A stretch of DNA of 64,000 nt. Source: Turbatrix aceti (Eukaryota > Nematoda > Chromadorea > Rhabditida > Panagrolaimidae). The position numbers were made by a program, and so were the translations under genes. A model generated the notes under the pieces. That model was not told the origin of the DNA and did not search any database. It saw only the letters and a program-made list of their open reading frames with translations. Of this stretch, positions 10,955 to 23,938 are shown piece by piece. The stretch is from the NCBI GenBank assembly GCA_963969345.1, contig OZ017769.1, forward strand, positions 310,001 through 374,000, read 5' to 3'. Within the stretch, counting starts at the first letter, position 1, and each line of letters opens with the position of its first letter.

Positions 10955-13680
10955 TAGTTATAATTTTCTGTAAATTTAACAAAAATTAATATTACGCGTG
11001 TCTTTCCTAATGTGTATGTATCATTTGCGAATGCGAATAAAATGATATGACAGGTCGTGAAAGTAAAATTCAATTTTTTCTTTCCCTAAAATGTGAAAAA
11101 TTCAGATGGAGACATTCCCATGCGTTGTTGGTATGTCGAGCATGATAAGTATGACAACCAGCTGACGGATCGAATGTGTAAACAAAAAATAGAGGATTGG
11201 CAATGGAAGATCGATGAAAAGTTTACAAAACGTTATGATAAGAAATAAAATCAAGATGGGCTTTGTTAGCCTTACAAAGGAACCAAAAAGACGTAGAGGA
11301 ATGCAAAATGACAAAAACGCTAGTTGCATGCAGCAAGCATTGTGCTTTTTTGATAAAAATATTATTTTTTTAGCTTTTTGTTAGTTTTACAAATAAACCT
11401 TCGCCCACTTTACGCCTTAAAGGCATCAAAACTCTAATTACAGGCCATTGAGTCAAACACCTATTACCTCAGCTGAACGAGACGCATTATATCGCTTACC
11501 TTTCACACTTCACTCTCTTTCTCACTCTCGCTCGTCTTCTGATCCCTGCTCTTTCATGGTAAATAACCGGTTTTTTCTCATCTTGCTGTATTCTGCTCTC
11601 GCCAATTTCCTGCTACGTCAAAAGTATGGGTATCTTATGTTTAAGAGTCGCGATCGAGATTTTTCGGCTGTTACTAGTTGTCTTGTCTGAAGGAAGAATT
11701 CAGAAAAAGATAAAAAAAATTACGCGGTACCTCTCATGACTTCATTTGACTGCCGTAGGCGACAGAGTCTGAGCCTGTGACACGCTCTTGGAAAATCAGG
11801 CTCTTTCAATCGGGCCGCTCGGCGGGAAGATTGAGAGAGAGCGCGCGAGCCCACACGCACTATTAATTATTAAATTGGAATAATTTCAACCGTTGTTGCT
11901 ACTTGTTTTCCGTTTGTTATTTTTATAAAAAAAATATATTGCTATATTTTTTATGCTGTTTACGGCAGCAGAACAAAATGTTATGCTTATCAGATTAAAT
12001 AAATCTGCAACTCCGGATATGTTACATGACATTGTTCACAATAAATAAGAAGAACTGGATTCAAGTTCTTCTTTGTTTCATTCTGTATGGGATGACACTT
12101 TGTGTAATCGTAATTCTTTTTTTGTCAGAGATATGATCTATCCCATTTCATGGGACATATGCTATGAAATCCCCGACGTGTTCGCGCGTTTTGCTAAAAA
12201 AATCCATTTTTTTGCCTGCAAATATTAACAATTGTACGATTTGCTTTTTTTATACCCTTGCCTGCGTTAATGAGTACAATGAGTATCAGGTAGCGTAAAC
12301 AGGTAAATACGCGCGCAGCAAGGCAAGCAGAATAGGCACTCGCCGGCACAAACACGACAACGCAGCGAAAAATGTATCTAATATAAAAATGTGGACATCC
12401 AGGGAGTAATGATGTCAAAAGCTGCCACAAGCGCACCTGCCCCCCCTCCCCCGCCGGTCAGCCGCAGCAATAACGACCATGATGGTTGCCGCTGTCCTCC
12501 CCCCTCGTCCTCCCATGAAAGGGAGCGGAACAGAGCCGGACCGTTAATTCAGCAACCACCGCTGCCAGCCCCAGTCCTGGCTCATGTTCTTTCCGCCAAC
12601 GGTCAGTCATCATTAGTCATAGGAAGCTTGCCTCGCGGTGCTGCACGGTGGTGCGACAACGCCAGCTACCATGCCCTCTCTGTTAGTACAGGTTGGGATC
12701 AAAAATAACTTTTTTTGTACTAAAGCCTTCGATCTAAAGAATTTTTTTCACTCAATCCCAGTTGGGTGTGATTGAGTGTTTGCAGACGAGAAAGTTGCGC
12801 GTGTTTGTCAAGGGTGTGATCCGTCAGAGCCTGGAGCGACAATAAGGATTGGGGATGGAAAGGGGTACACTCAAGGGTATGTTTCCCCACGTGATACCAT
12901 GAACTTCAATTCTGTCGAAATTTGGATACGACAGTTTTATGTATCTCTGGTGTTCGTGCTTGCATTTTTCCGGTTTCACTTTTCAATAAAACAATTTTTT
13001 TTTGGTAGAAACTAAAAAGGTGTGCGACGGGAGCACCCTATCCCCAATAAGTGAATAGCAACTTCTGTACCCATCCACCTCTCCTGACCGTTGGAATAGC
13101 GCTTCCGTCCGGGCGTCTCGTCTTCCGTCATACTCGTTATTCATCCATCCATCGATCAGACGACGACGACGGCCAGAGGAAAGGAAGTAGACGAGGGTAC
13201 CAAGCGTCGTCTATTTTTTTTGTTCTCTCTGTCCTGTCTCTCGTGTCAACGTAGATGCGGCAGCTAACCGGTCCTTGATACAATGCATGAGTCTATATTG
13301 ACACTGGACACAGCGCTACCTACGAGAACAACTTCTGCTAATACTACCGCTACCGCTACCGGACGCCGACAAGTAAGCAAGCAATAGTCATCGTTAGCCC
13401 TCGTGTTGAATCGTCGTCATCGGTGGATTCGTTAGTCCACGCGGATAGTCTCAGCCCCTCATTGCGGGTACTTTTATCAGACCCAACAAGAGTCACCTGG
13501 CTGAACAGGGGTGCATTACACGTCTTTTGTACTTGACAACTGTACCCCTACTTCTACGTTTACGATCTCAGTCAAGATTTTCTTTCACGCATTTCTTACA
13601 AAATATATTTGGTCACGACAGTACGTATTACTGCTTAATTCCCTGTTGCCATGCAGAAAAAACCTAAATTACGAATACCG
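10955..13680. other. Gene-poor interval upstream of the CUB/LDLa gene
   Basis: No gene is recognised. An open frame at 12391-12714 is Pro/Ser-rich and has no family signature; it might be 5'UTR or a random GC-richer stretch. The part 13040-13500 is GC-richer than its surroundings and could hold promoter or 5'UTR exons of the downstream gene. Confidence 0.5.
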
Positions 13681-16600
13681 ATGGCACAACTGATACATTT
13701 TCTACGATGCGGTTTTCTTCTATTGTTCAGTGAGTTTTTTCATGATCGCGTAACAAAAAAAGCAATCTTTCAATAAAAATTTATTTGTTGACCACTACAA
13801 AGCATTTCAAAATGTCATTTGTCGTAGTATTTACAGGGGAGGAAAAGAGAGCCTCTGAATTACTATTTCATGTAACTCGATCACGAAAGACAAGTGCTCA
13901 TAAACTGAGTGAGATGCAAACACGCAACCCTCGGAGCGGCACATCTTGACCAAATGGTCCGGGCCGGCTAAAAAATACTATGTTTTATGTTATAATTTTT
14001 TTTCCAATTTTTTGTTGAACAAATCACTGTTTTTGATTTGGCGCACTGACGCAAAGCCCGATAGAATGAACATCTGCTTCTTTTTTTTTACAAACCATCT
14101 GCCAATAAACCTCCTATCTCTTTTGATTTATATTTGCGAAACAAAACAGTTTTTTCCAGCAGGTCATGGTACAACAATTACAAAAAAGAGTGTAAGTGAA
14201 AAATAGACCCGGGTTAGAAACCGAAAAGTCAGTAGGTGAAATTGCAGAAAAACGACACCAATAACCGATCACTTATGTTGCAGCTGGCTGCAAACCAGAA
14301 AAATGAAATAATGATTGACGATGACTTTGTATTATAAGGAGCAATTTGAAATTCTCTTCTAACAAACGGCGGGTCGGGGAAGTAAAAGTGAAATTTTTAG
14401 CAGCAAAAAAACCCTATTTTTGATTGAAACGTCCTTAATGCTCGATTGATTTTCAGTGAACCGTTCAATCCTCGCCAAACAAGCAGTCCTACCCATCTGC
14501 AATACCCATTTCCAGAATGTCAACGATCTACCCCAACAGCAACCAACTGCTGCAACGATCGACAAGATGACTGCTCTGCTCGAAGCGGATCGTAACAGGC
14601 TATCCAGAAAGTCAATTGCTGACATTCTGCGCCGCCAACCCGCGCATATCGGAATTCTTCCAGACGTCGGGCAAAGCGCGCTTTTGACGTTGGTCGATAA
14701 CGGAACGCTTCCGGTAAGCGCAAACCAGACGACCGGTACGATCTACTGCTCGCTGAGGCTGGAAGCCTGTCCGAATTGTCTCATTGGACTCAGCTATGAG
14801 CCTCCAAATAAGTTTTTTTCGTCCGCTGACATCGACAAGGTATGACCTCAATTTTCCCCTTTATGAACAAACTTTTTGTTGCAGATTTCAAATTGCGAAG
14901 ACACAATTATGTCCGGAATCCCGTGTTTTGACATTGAATTTGTCGAAGAGCGTGCCGAGCAGTCCATGTCATACCTGGCCACACTAACGGGTGCCTCGGA
15001 CGTTCATAGTCGTTTTTCTCCTTGGAAAAGTCCGGCAAGAAAAAGGTATAACTCCAGTGCGTCCTCGCTCCTTGTTTTGGTTACGATGAGATACGTCCAG
15101 CAAAGCCTTGGATTGGTCACCTTTTTGAACTCTTTTTTCCCACTAAGCGCGAGTGTTTATGATAATACGGAACTTGTCAGTGGATTCCCCTCTCAATCGA
15201 TATTCCTTCCCAATCAGACTTCCATAGGATTCATCGAGTCGCCAAGATATCCAGAAGCCTATCCGAGAGTCTTGATTAAAAATTACACTCTTGTGAACGA
15301 AAAACAGAATGGCTACATTCGACTTATCTTTGACGACTTTCATATTCACTTCCAGTCCGAACTAAGGATTATTGATTCTGACGGGATGGAAATATTCAAT
15401 ACAAAGTCAGAATACAGAAGACCACCCGCCTTGCTGTCAAAGTCCAATACGCTGACTATTGTATTCCATGCCAACGATTTCACCCAGCTGGTTGGGTTTA
15501 GAGCCCGCTATGAGTTCGTCGAATCAGCTGACTGGCCGGATAAGCCGACTAGAAGAAGTAAAATATTTTTTTTTAATATTAAAAACATACATTTTTTAGA
15601 TTGCGATGAATACCTCGAAGGCTACGGTGGCCAGGTTACCTTGGATAAGTACAAATTCCTTGCTGGAAAATACGTGGACTGCATCTGGCTTATAGGCCGT
15701 TTCCCCGCACTCTCGCGAACCTATGACAAGATATACCTAAGAGTTGAGCAATTTCAAATGAAGGGAATATCCCTCAGGCTGGAAGTCCGCTCTGGGCCGA
15801 GTTCAGCGTCAGAAAGATCCCTCATGCTCTTCGATGAACAATCCAGAACTCAGCTTGAACGCAAACAGCCGCTAGATGGCTTAATCACCGAAGACGTTAT
15901 CCAGCCTGCGTTTTACGTCCGTCTGCGGGGCTACCTTGCGACGACTTCGGGATTATCTATCGTGTACACCCAGTTTTATCGCTGGGCAACAGCTTCATGC
16001 CCAGGTGGCGATTCGGAGCTTCACTGCGACAATGGAAAGTGCATCAAGTCAGCGTTGAGATGCGACGAAGCTGATAACTGTGGAGACGGGAGCGATGAGG
16101 TGTGCGCCATTCAAGATCCCTCCTACCACGGTGGAAATAGCACCGTCGCAAATGTCCTACTCAATGTCATCATTGTGGTTACAATTGTGGCATTTTTTAT
16201 GTTCGCAATTATTTTCACGTCAATGCTCTACAAGAAGAGGATAGACAGCCGGAGGCGATCCGCGGTGGCCAGGTCCTTAAGCACAGGCAGCGTTGTTGGC
16301 ATGCGCAGCAACGGTGTTTATCCTGGTACCAGTGAATTCGAACCTTCAATCCAGACCATAAACGATCGAAGATTCTATGTTGTGCCCCAAGGCCAGATAA
16401 CGGTTTTCGAAGCCCCTCCCACCTACGACGACGCTCTCAAGCATCCCGCCGTGCCGATTATCGCATCACCAAGAAACAACTGCCAGCGTTCGCGAAGCGC
16501 CATGTCTTACGTTTACTTCAACGACGCATACAGATCCTCCAGACCTCCGACACCTGACTTTGCGTCAACGCCGGTGACGCCCAGACCTTCATCGACGGAT

Positions 16601-16792
16601 GCCGGAGAATCCCTAGAGCCCCCTTCCCTGCCCCCATCACCGCCTCCTAGGGCAGACTCTAGACAGGATGAAGCAGTTACCAGCCCCCGTTCAAGCTCGG
16701 GATCGACAACAATTCCATCGACACCACCCAATCGATCGAGAAGTGCAGCGAGCAGACATGTTATCGTTGATGACGATGAATCATGGGTATGA
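13681..16792 (+). CDS. CUB/LDLa type I membrane protein with PPxY cytoplasmic tail
   Basis: Model of 731 residues from exons 13681-13729, 14457-14839, 14885-15045, 15148-15557 and 15600-16792. The first exon gives a signal peptide (MAQLIHFLRCGFLLLF) and splices in exact phase. An N-terminal Cys-containing region (CSLRLEACPNC) precedes a clear CUB domain (GFIESPRYPEAYPR from about residue 222, ending GFRARYEF) and a second CUB-like domain starting at NCDEYLEGYGG (about 335). An LDL-receptor class A module follows (CDNGKCIKSALRCDEADNC and the calcium-binding DGSDE, about 468-503), then a transmembrane helix (about 516-544) after an N-glycan site. The tail has PPTYDDAL, a WW-domain ligand for NEDD4-type ligases, and Pro/Ser-rich stretches. 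The layout recalls Neto/SOL-2 and LEV-10 auxiliary proteins of nematode receptors; this is an inference from architecture only. Confidence 0.7.
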
Positions 16793-17796
16793 CAATGCGC
16801 ACAGAGGTTTTAATCCTTGCCAAATCACGCCGACATTTTTTCTGAACATGAGTTACGGTTACGCATGCCATTTGTCTAGTTTTTTTTCAAATTGTTTGTC
16901 GTATCTGTTGTCTGTACACTATTGTTGTGCTATTTCTATATATGAACCCTGACTTCAATCCATAACAAAACGTGTAAAAATAAACATTGCTGAAGTTTCA
17001 AAGAACCTTCGATGCATAATTTGATGAAATGTCAACAAGCATTTGTTAAAAGTGGTTTACGCAAAGTCCAATTTAACAACCGAAAGTTCACGTTATTGGA
17101 TCGATAACACACAAAGTGAAAAGTCAATTGTGTAAAAATAAATTATGCAATACAACAGACGATAATCCCTGTAGGGATAGTTCATTATAATACATCATGT
17201 AACTATTTATCATGTAAGGTTGTTCGCCGTGCATCAAGGTTGCGTCAGAGGGTCACAGAACCTCCTGAAATCGAAAAAGTTGCGTCTACAGCCTTTGGCG
17301 CCGGCTGGATCAATCAGGTTTTTTTGTAGTTCGCATTCAAACATTTGGATGCAGGTTTGCTAATAAATTCAGATTCGAGCCCGTGACTGTATACATGATC
17401 TCGATTTTCGTTTCATAGTGATGCCTAAAATGATCAACAGTGATGTCGTTGATCTTATGTTAGCGTTGTGACCTACCAATTGTTCTTGTGTACTTTAGTT
17501 AATCACGATAATGATACCCCTGGCTGGCCATTCTGATGTCTGACTTGTTCTCACATTATTTTTTTGCTGCGGTTGTGGTAGCACAACATAAAAACATCGT
17601 ATATCAATCACAATCAATTGGTTACATCGGTGTTAGTCAATTTTTAATTTGTTCATTTTGTGATTCTATTCTTTTTTTTACTCGAACTTTTTTAACATGC
17701 GCGTTGAGCAGTAATTTGTTTATTTTTTACGTTGTACTGAATAAAGTTGTATTTAGTAAGTAAAAACTATACATACCTGTGTTTCTTACTATATGG
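16793..17796. other. Intergenic between CUB/LDLa and TRPM genes
   Basis: AT-rich, with an AATAAA near 16979 that fits polyadenylation of the upstream gene. No further gene recognised. Confidence 0.6.
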
Positions 17797-20700
17797 ATGG
17801 AACATACTCATCACGCCCGACGATCTTTCAAAGCAGTACCAACATCTCTTGCAACAACAACAACGACTACACCACCGCTGACATGTACTCATCGGCATCA
17901 TTCAACGTCTCTTCGTCCGACAATAAGTCTGACAGACGTCAACAGCTACCGAGGAGGCCACAAGCATTCAAAGTTGGAATCTGCAACTGCAAGCCATTCT
18001 GTAAGCACATTTTGATGTACGATAAATACATATGCAAATTATGCCTCTTTTAGGGTATTGTTAATACAACAACGTGGATAGAACGCGTATTCCAAAAACG
18101 GGAATGCATTAGATATATTCCCGATGAAAGTAGCAATGATCGGTAAGCAACCATGTCTTACTAGTGTCTATTCCACTGCATTTACAGATGCTACTGCGGT
18201 GCACCAGCATCAGAACATAATCGCCTGGCTTTGACGAGGTTTAGCACATCGATCGTCGAAAGAGATACGATAATGAAAAAACTTAATGGTTCACCGTCTT
18301 TGGACGCACAAGTCAAGTGGTCCATAGCCGAGCATACCAAAGCGTCGCCGACAGATGCCTTCGGTACAATTGAGTTTCACGGTGGACCACATCCCCACAA
18401 AGCGCATTACATTCGGCTAGCTTTTGACTCGGATTCCGCAGATGTGGTATGTCTCATGGAAAAGGTGTGGAACCTGCCAAAGCCCAAGCTGGTTATTACA
18501 ATTCACGGCGGAGTGACTAATTTTCGGGTACCGGATAAATTTGGTCGACACTTTCGTGAAGGTCTTCTCAAGGCAGCTCAGACTACCGGTGCGTGGATAA
18601 TAACGTCAGGCATCGACACCGGAGTCGTCAGACACGTAGCACAAGCTCTGGATGAAGCAGGTATCAGCGCGAGAATGCGATCACAAATTTTGCTAATTGG
18701 CATCGCGCCCTGGGGTCTCGTACGAAGAAAAGACAAATTAGTCGGCATGGATTCTCACGTCACTTATGAGCATCCAAGTTATTCCCATCACACCAGAATG
18801 ACTCCCGTGCTCAACGACCGGCATAGCTATTTCCTACTCGTCGACAACGGCACAACGGGTCGTTACGGTTCCGACATTGTGTTAAGGAAAAGATTTGAGG
18901 ACTACATCAGCCAGAAATTGATCCTGCGTTGTGGATCGGAGAGAATTCCGGTCGTCTGTGTTGCAGTTGAAGGTGGCCTGTGCACAATTAATTCAATGCT
19001 ACAGTATCTGACTGGGTCCCCTCCGATTCCGGTAGTAGTCTGCGAAGGAAGCGGACGAGCTTCTGATTTTATCGCTTACGCTGAAAAGCACGTAGATAGC
19101 AGCGGGTGAGTACCTTCCCTGTACACGATGCCCCTACGTTCAATCTTACAGAAACCTAGCGCCCAACCACCGACACCACCTCCTCTGCATGGTCCGGGAA
19201 AAGCTGTCGTATGCCCAAACCAATGCAGAAGAAATCGTCGATCGAATTATAGCGTGCGTCAAAAACCGAGATTTGCTGACCGTCTACCGCTCAAATGGCG
19301 ACAACACGGACGAAGTCGATCAAGTTATTTTGCGTGCGTTGCTCCGAAGCCATAGTCTCAGTTTAGTAGAAAAGCTGTCCATGACTCTGATGTGGAATCG
19401 CGTGGATATGGCTCGTTCAGAAGTTTTTTCAACCGGTCAAGTCGTACCGCCCCAAGCCCTGTACCACGTCATGCTCAACGCACTGCTATACAACCGGGTG
19501 GATTTTTTTAAATTGCTAATCGAACAGGGAGTTGCGATAAAAAAATTTCTGACTATTAGTAGACTCGAGCAGTTGTATAATGCTGTGAGTTGACCATCAA
19601 ATGTGCAATAACGAAACCAATGTTTTAGGAACCAGAACACATCAACCGACTTCACTACCTAACCGGAGAGTCAAGCGGGCAAAAGTCATCGGAAGAAGCA
19701 TTTACGTTACCTGAAATAGGTGAAATCATAGAACGTCTCATGGGCAACGCATATCGATGCCACTACACCAGCCGACATTTCAAGAGTAAGTACGAGAAAT
19801 TCCGAAGACGGGGCCAGATGGTGCGAATCAGTAGTCTAAATATCCTTCGAGGAAAGGACAAGGAAAAAGACAAGCAGCCTAGAACGCAGTCAACAACCAG
19901 CGAGCAAGTCGAGGACTTCAAGTACCCCTTCAACGATCTGATGATTTGGGCGGTACTCACACGAAGACACGAAATGGCAAAGTGCATCTGGCACCACGGA
20001 GAAGAAGCACTTGCCAAGGCGCTGGTCGCCATTAGGTTGTACAAATGCATGAGCAAAGAAGCAGCAGATGACTACACAGAAATCGAAATGTCCAATCAAC
20101 TTCAAGAATATGCACAGTAAGTTGGGCGGCTTGCGTTGAATTAATTTAAAACACTACATGTTTCAAGAGATTTTCGCGAAAGTTCATTTGAACTGCTCAA
20201 TCACTGCTATCAGCAAGACGACATCATGACGATGAATATGCTGACAGCGGTGCTACCTAATTGGGGTCAACAAACGTGTCTCTCCCTCGCAGTCATTGCA
20301 AATAACAAATACCTGCTCACGCATCCAAGGTGTAACAAACTAGCTGTGTTGACAATAGTAAACTAAAAGATCATTTTTAGTTGCCAAGTTTTATTGGCAG
20401 AGTTATGGCACGGGGGGCTGAGGTTCAGAAGGTTGGTGTGAGCTTTCCTATGCTTTCTGTACTCAAAGTTCGATTTATAGTCAATCAAACTTCAAAGTGA
20501 TCCTAGCAGTCATCTTCCCCCCTACAATACTATTACTTGACTTCAAAAAGCCAACGTATCAAACCCGACCCCATATACCAACGCCTCAAGCCAGTGAAGA
20601 CGGTATCGGAGATGTTTTCCCCGAAAAACAACATCTAGCAGGTCGAAATAGCCTGTCGGCGATCAGTTCTGTAAGCACTTACAACAAGAAAGCCGTCCAT

Positions 20701-23036
20701 AAAAACTTCTTTTAGATCTTCCTTCAAAATTCAAACATAACAAATCGTCTCAAAAAATCACTAGCCCTCCCGGAATCTGACGTGCTTATCGAAACAGTGG
20801 ATGTCGAGACTGGGGATCCTATACTTCTCCGACAAACTCAGTCCTGTAGTCATAGATGCTGGGAGAATTGCAAAAATAAATTTACGGTATTCTACCGGGC
20901 ACCTATAACATCGTTTTGGATATGGTCATTGTCATTTGCCGTCTTCATGCTTCTGTACATCTACGTTTTACTCATCGAATTCGGCAATCAAGTTAGCAAT
21001 ATAGAATGGTTTTTGTTATTCTACGTTGTAGCTTTCGGACTCGAACACGGCCGAAAACTTCTCCAGACTGAAGCGTCTTCTTTTATGGAACAACTACAGG
21101 TTTTCTACAGCCGATATTGGAACGTTCTAACTACTGTGGCTACAATTACGTTTTTTATTGGATTTTGGTTTCGTTGTCAGGAATCAACAGTGCACTCGTA
21201 TGGCAGGATTATACTCGCGTCAAATGCCGTGTTATACCATATGAAAATGTATGACTATCTGAGTGTTCATCCGAGGCTGGGCCCTTATATTACGATGGCT
21301 GGTAAGAAAATTTTCATTTAGAGGAAACAGTAATTGCAGAAAATAGTTTTCTGGGGTGGGCACTATAACTTTGAGCGTATGACAAATAATATTTCCTAAC
21401 TTACATATCTAACTTGCCAGCGCTTCAGGAAAAATGGTGGTAGCAATGAGTTACATCATAATTCTTCTTCTGGTCACCCTCATGGCATTTGGCGTAGCTC
21501 GACAATCCATCACCTTTCCACACGAAAAGTGGTCATGGTTACTGGTTCGAAACATTTTTTACAAGCCATATTTCATGCTCTACGGTGAGGTTTATGCAGG
21601 TGAAATTGACACCTGTGGAGACGAGGGTACAAACTGTCTACCTGGATTCTGGATACCACCCCTGCTAATGACGATATTCCTACTGGTAGCCAACATATTG
21701 CTCATCAACATGCTCATAGCTATTTTTAATAACATTTTCAACGTCACAAATGCTATGTCCCAACAGGTGTGGATGTTTCAGAGGTATGATCAAGTTGTGG
21801 AGTACCAAAACACGCCTATCATACCTCCTCCCTTTACACCAATCATACACTTGGTTCTTTTTCTGAAATACATCATCACCAGACGAAAAAAACACTGTCT
21901 AAAGCGTAAGAATTCAAGTAAAAATCCTGCAAATAACAGTCAAAACCTGGATTTTAACATCAGTAAACCCAGCCTATTTTTGACGCAAAAAAATAATCGC
22001 AAATTTCAGAAGTTTACCTGGCAGATGATGAGTTAAAAAAAATTCACGACTTCGAAGAAGACTGCATGGACGATCTGGCACGGCAGAGACCTATATCCCT
22101 CGATCCCCGGCTAACGCAAACCATACGAAGCCGGGATATGGACGACGACAGCTTTGGCGAACTATTTGAAGAAAACACAGCGCTCAAAAATGAATTGGAA
22201 CGTGTAGCGACATCGCTCTACGCTCTGGAGTGTCGCCAGTACGAACTTATAAATGTTGTCAAAAATTTGACAACAACAGTGCAAGAATCAAAGATGTCTA
22301 AAGACGACGAAAAGTCTACGAATTCTGATAGTTTTCCGACAACACAGAGGTAAGTGCGAGCAATATCGTAAATTGAACAGTTACCCAGATCGACGGCTCG
22401 CAAAAAAATGTGCAGTGGTAGGGGTAAAAATGGGCGGCTTTGTAGCGCGCTGTGGTAAATTCACCACGCTCGGCGCGCGTTGTTGGTGCGTGTGCAACTC
22501 GAGAACCTAAAGGATCGGGGTTCAAATTCCAAAGGCTATGATGAGATTACCGCGACGGTCTTCAGACAACAACCAAATCCCTGGTGATAACCCGCAGGTG
22601 CTGAGCCTTTTTGGGCTATAATGTCTCATTTCGTCTTGAGACCTAACAAAAATCATGCCCCAAAAATATTGAAAATCAAACATTTTTCAGCGCCCCGTCT
22701 CTGGGTTTTGACACTCCTACAACTACAAATCCAACTGACAGTCCTCCATCCCCGATTTACGTTGACCAGATGCTAATACAAGAAAAAAGACGTCAAAGGC
22801 TGACCAAAAAGCGTTCAATATCGCTGAGCGACGATATTGAACAGATGCAATTGCTATCGGCCCAACGAACACTGTCGACCAGCAGTGCCAAATCGTCTTT
22901 TGTATACACAAAGCAACCCTCATCCCAGGCTTTGAGAATGGCACCTACATGTGACAGTGAAGAGATTGGCGGCGAAAGAGAAATTGGCCTGGCAGGTCTC
23001 AAGGCTTACGACGACAGTGATGATGATGAAGATTAA
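17797..23036 (+). CDS. TRPM-family cation channel (GON-2/GTL-like), no kinase domain
   Basis: 1427 residues in twelve exons (17797-18000, 18054-18142, 18188-19105, 19152-19584, 19629-20116, 20168-20329, 20381-20431, 20481-20670, 20716-21301, 21429-21905, 22010-22349, 22691-23036). The N-terminal TRPM homology region is complete, from TWIERVFQKRECIRYIP and the Cys cluster CYCG through KLVITIHGG and VEGG. Six hydrophobic segments follow from about residue 905. The pore loop reads YGEVYAGEID near 1093, with the Glu of the TRPM6/7 filter conserved, so divalent permeation is likely. S6 (LLINMLIAIFNN) leads to a TRP box (WMFQRYDQVVEY, about 1153). A coiled coil (LFEENTALKNELERV) lies near 1250-1285 and the protein ends in an acidic DSDDDED. 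There is no alpha-kinase, as in the nematode GON-2/GTL/CED-11 proteins. The first exon (His/Thr-rich) is chosen by phase only. Confidence 0.9.
22434..22540 (+). repeat. tRNA-like/SINE-like segment in the last TRPM intron
   Basis: A pol III A-box-like word (TAGCGCGCTGTGG, 22443-22455) and a B-box-like word (GGTTCAAATTCC, 22519-22530) occur in the sense orientation within a GC-rich island of an otherwise AT-rich intron. The A-to-B spacing of 76 bp is long for a tRNA, and the T stem and acceptor stem do not pair well. A decayed tRNA gene or the head of a tRNA-derived SINE is more likely than a working tRNA. Confidence 0.35.
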
Positions 23037-23045
23037 TACTTACCC

Positions 23046-23158
23046 CTCTTACAAAACAGGTCATTGGCACCTAGCACAGCGCAGAACAAATTTAAACTCT
23101 TACAAAACAGAATGCACATCGTAAAAGTGTAAAATGCCCTACAGGTCATTGGCACCTA
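23046..23158 (+). repeat. Interleaved short direct repeats in the TRPM 3' flank
   Basis: CTCTTACAAAACAG occurs twice (from about 23046 and 23097), and ACAGGTCATTGGCACCTA occurs twice (from about 23056 and 23141), overlapping each other in the first instance. This mosaic begins about 10 bases after the stop codon and so falls in the presumed 3'UTR. Confidence 0.7.
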
Positions 23159-23477
23159 CAAACTGTCAACATTTCCCGGCAATCACGCCCAGATGAATAT
23201 TCCAACGTATATATTTTTCCCATAAACCCTTGGACACGAAAGCACTATCAAAAACGAACCAAAATCACGCATGAACATTTTAATGACAAAAAATAAATGT
23301 TACAAAAAAATGGTAAATACATCTGTCAAAAAAGTCGTGGTATTCCATTATTTGGTGCGTGCGCACTTTTTCAATTACAAAACATTTTCGTGGCGAAAAT
23401 GTGATGTGAATTAAAAAAAAACTGAACAAAACAAATGGGATTTGGCAAACACGGATCAAGGATATAAATATTTTATA

Positions 23478-23607
23478 CAGGGTTTTCGACCGCTCCTGAA
23501 ATCGCTCCGCTCTTCGACGACATCGGTAAAAGGGAGCGGTAAAAGAGAGAAAAAATAAGGAGCGGGAGCGGAGCGAGTGGTACAAAAAGTCAAATTAGAA
23601 AACCCTG
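23478..23607. mobile_element. hAT-like MITE 1
   Basis: A 130-bp element beginning CAGGGTTTTCGACCG and ending GAAAACCCTG (imperfect inverted termini), flanked on both sides by the 8-bp direct repeat ATTTTATA (23470-23477 and 23608-23615). An 8-bp duplication with CAG...CTG ends is the hAT signature. The interior is built from repeated GAGCGG/GCTCCGC words. No coding capacity. Confidence 0.85.
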
Positions 23608-23616
23608 ATTTTATAG

Positions 23617-23938
23617 CAGAGTTGTCGACCGAGTCAAAATTGCCGAGCCGAGCATGGCAATTTTTTCCACTCAATTTTCGCTTAGAAAAAAAAATTTTGC
23701 GGCAACAAAAACTATTTTATAACAAAAAACGTGTTTGGAATTGTACAATTTAGCGTAAATTAACTACAAAAAAAAAGTCATTTTTCGTCATTTTGGGGTC
23801 ATTTTTTAGGCTCGGCTCGCAATCCTCCGAGCCTCGTCTGGCTCGGTGATCTTCGAGCCGAGCATTCGAGCGAGCGGCTCGGCTCACTCGGCTCGCTCGA
23901 AATGCTCGGCTCGATGCTCGGCTCGGTCGGCAACTCTG
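23617..23938. mobile_element. hAT-like MITE 2
   Basis: A 322-bp element with termini CAGAGTTGTCGACCGAG and CTCGGTCGGCAACTCTG, flanked by the 8-bp direct repeat TTTTATAG (23609-23616 and 23939-23946). Its left target copy overlaps the right target copy of MITE 1, so the two insertions used essentially the same site. The ends of the two elements are related (CAGRGTTKTCGACCG). The right third is dense in GCTCGG/GAGCC words. Confidence 0.87.

Noticed and set aside
12391..12714. Proline-rich plus-strand frame upstream of the CUB/LDLa gene
   Set aside because: No family signature and no phase-compatible link to the next exon; may be 5'UTR.
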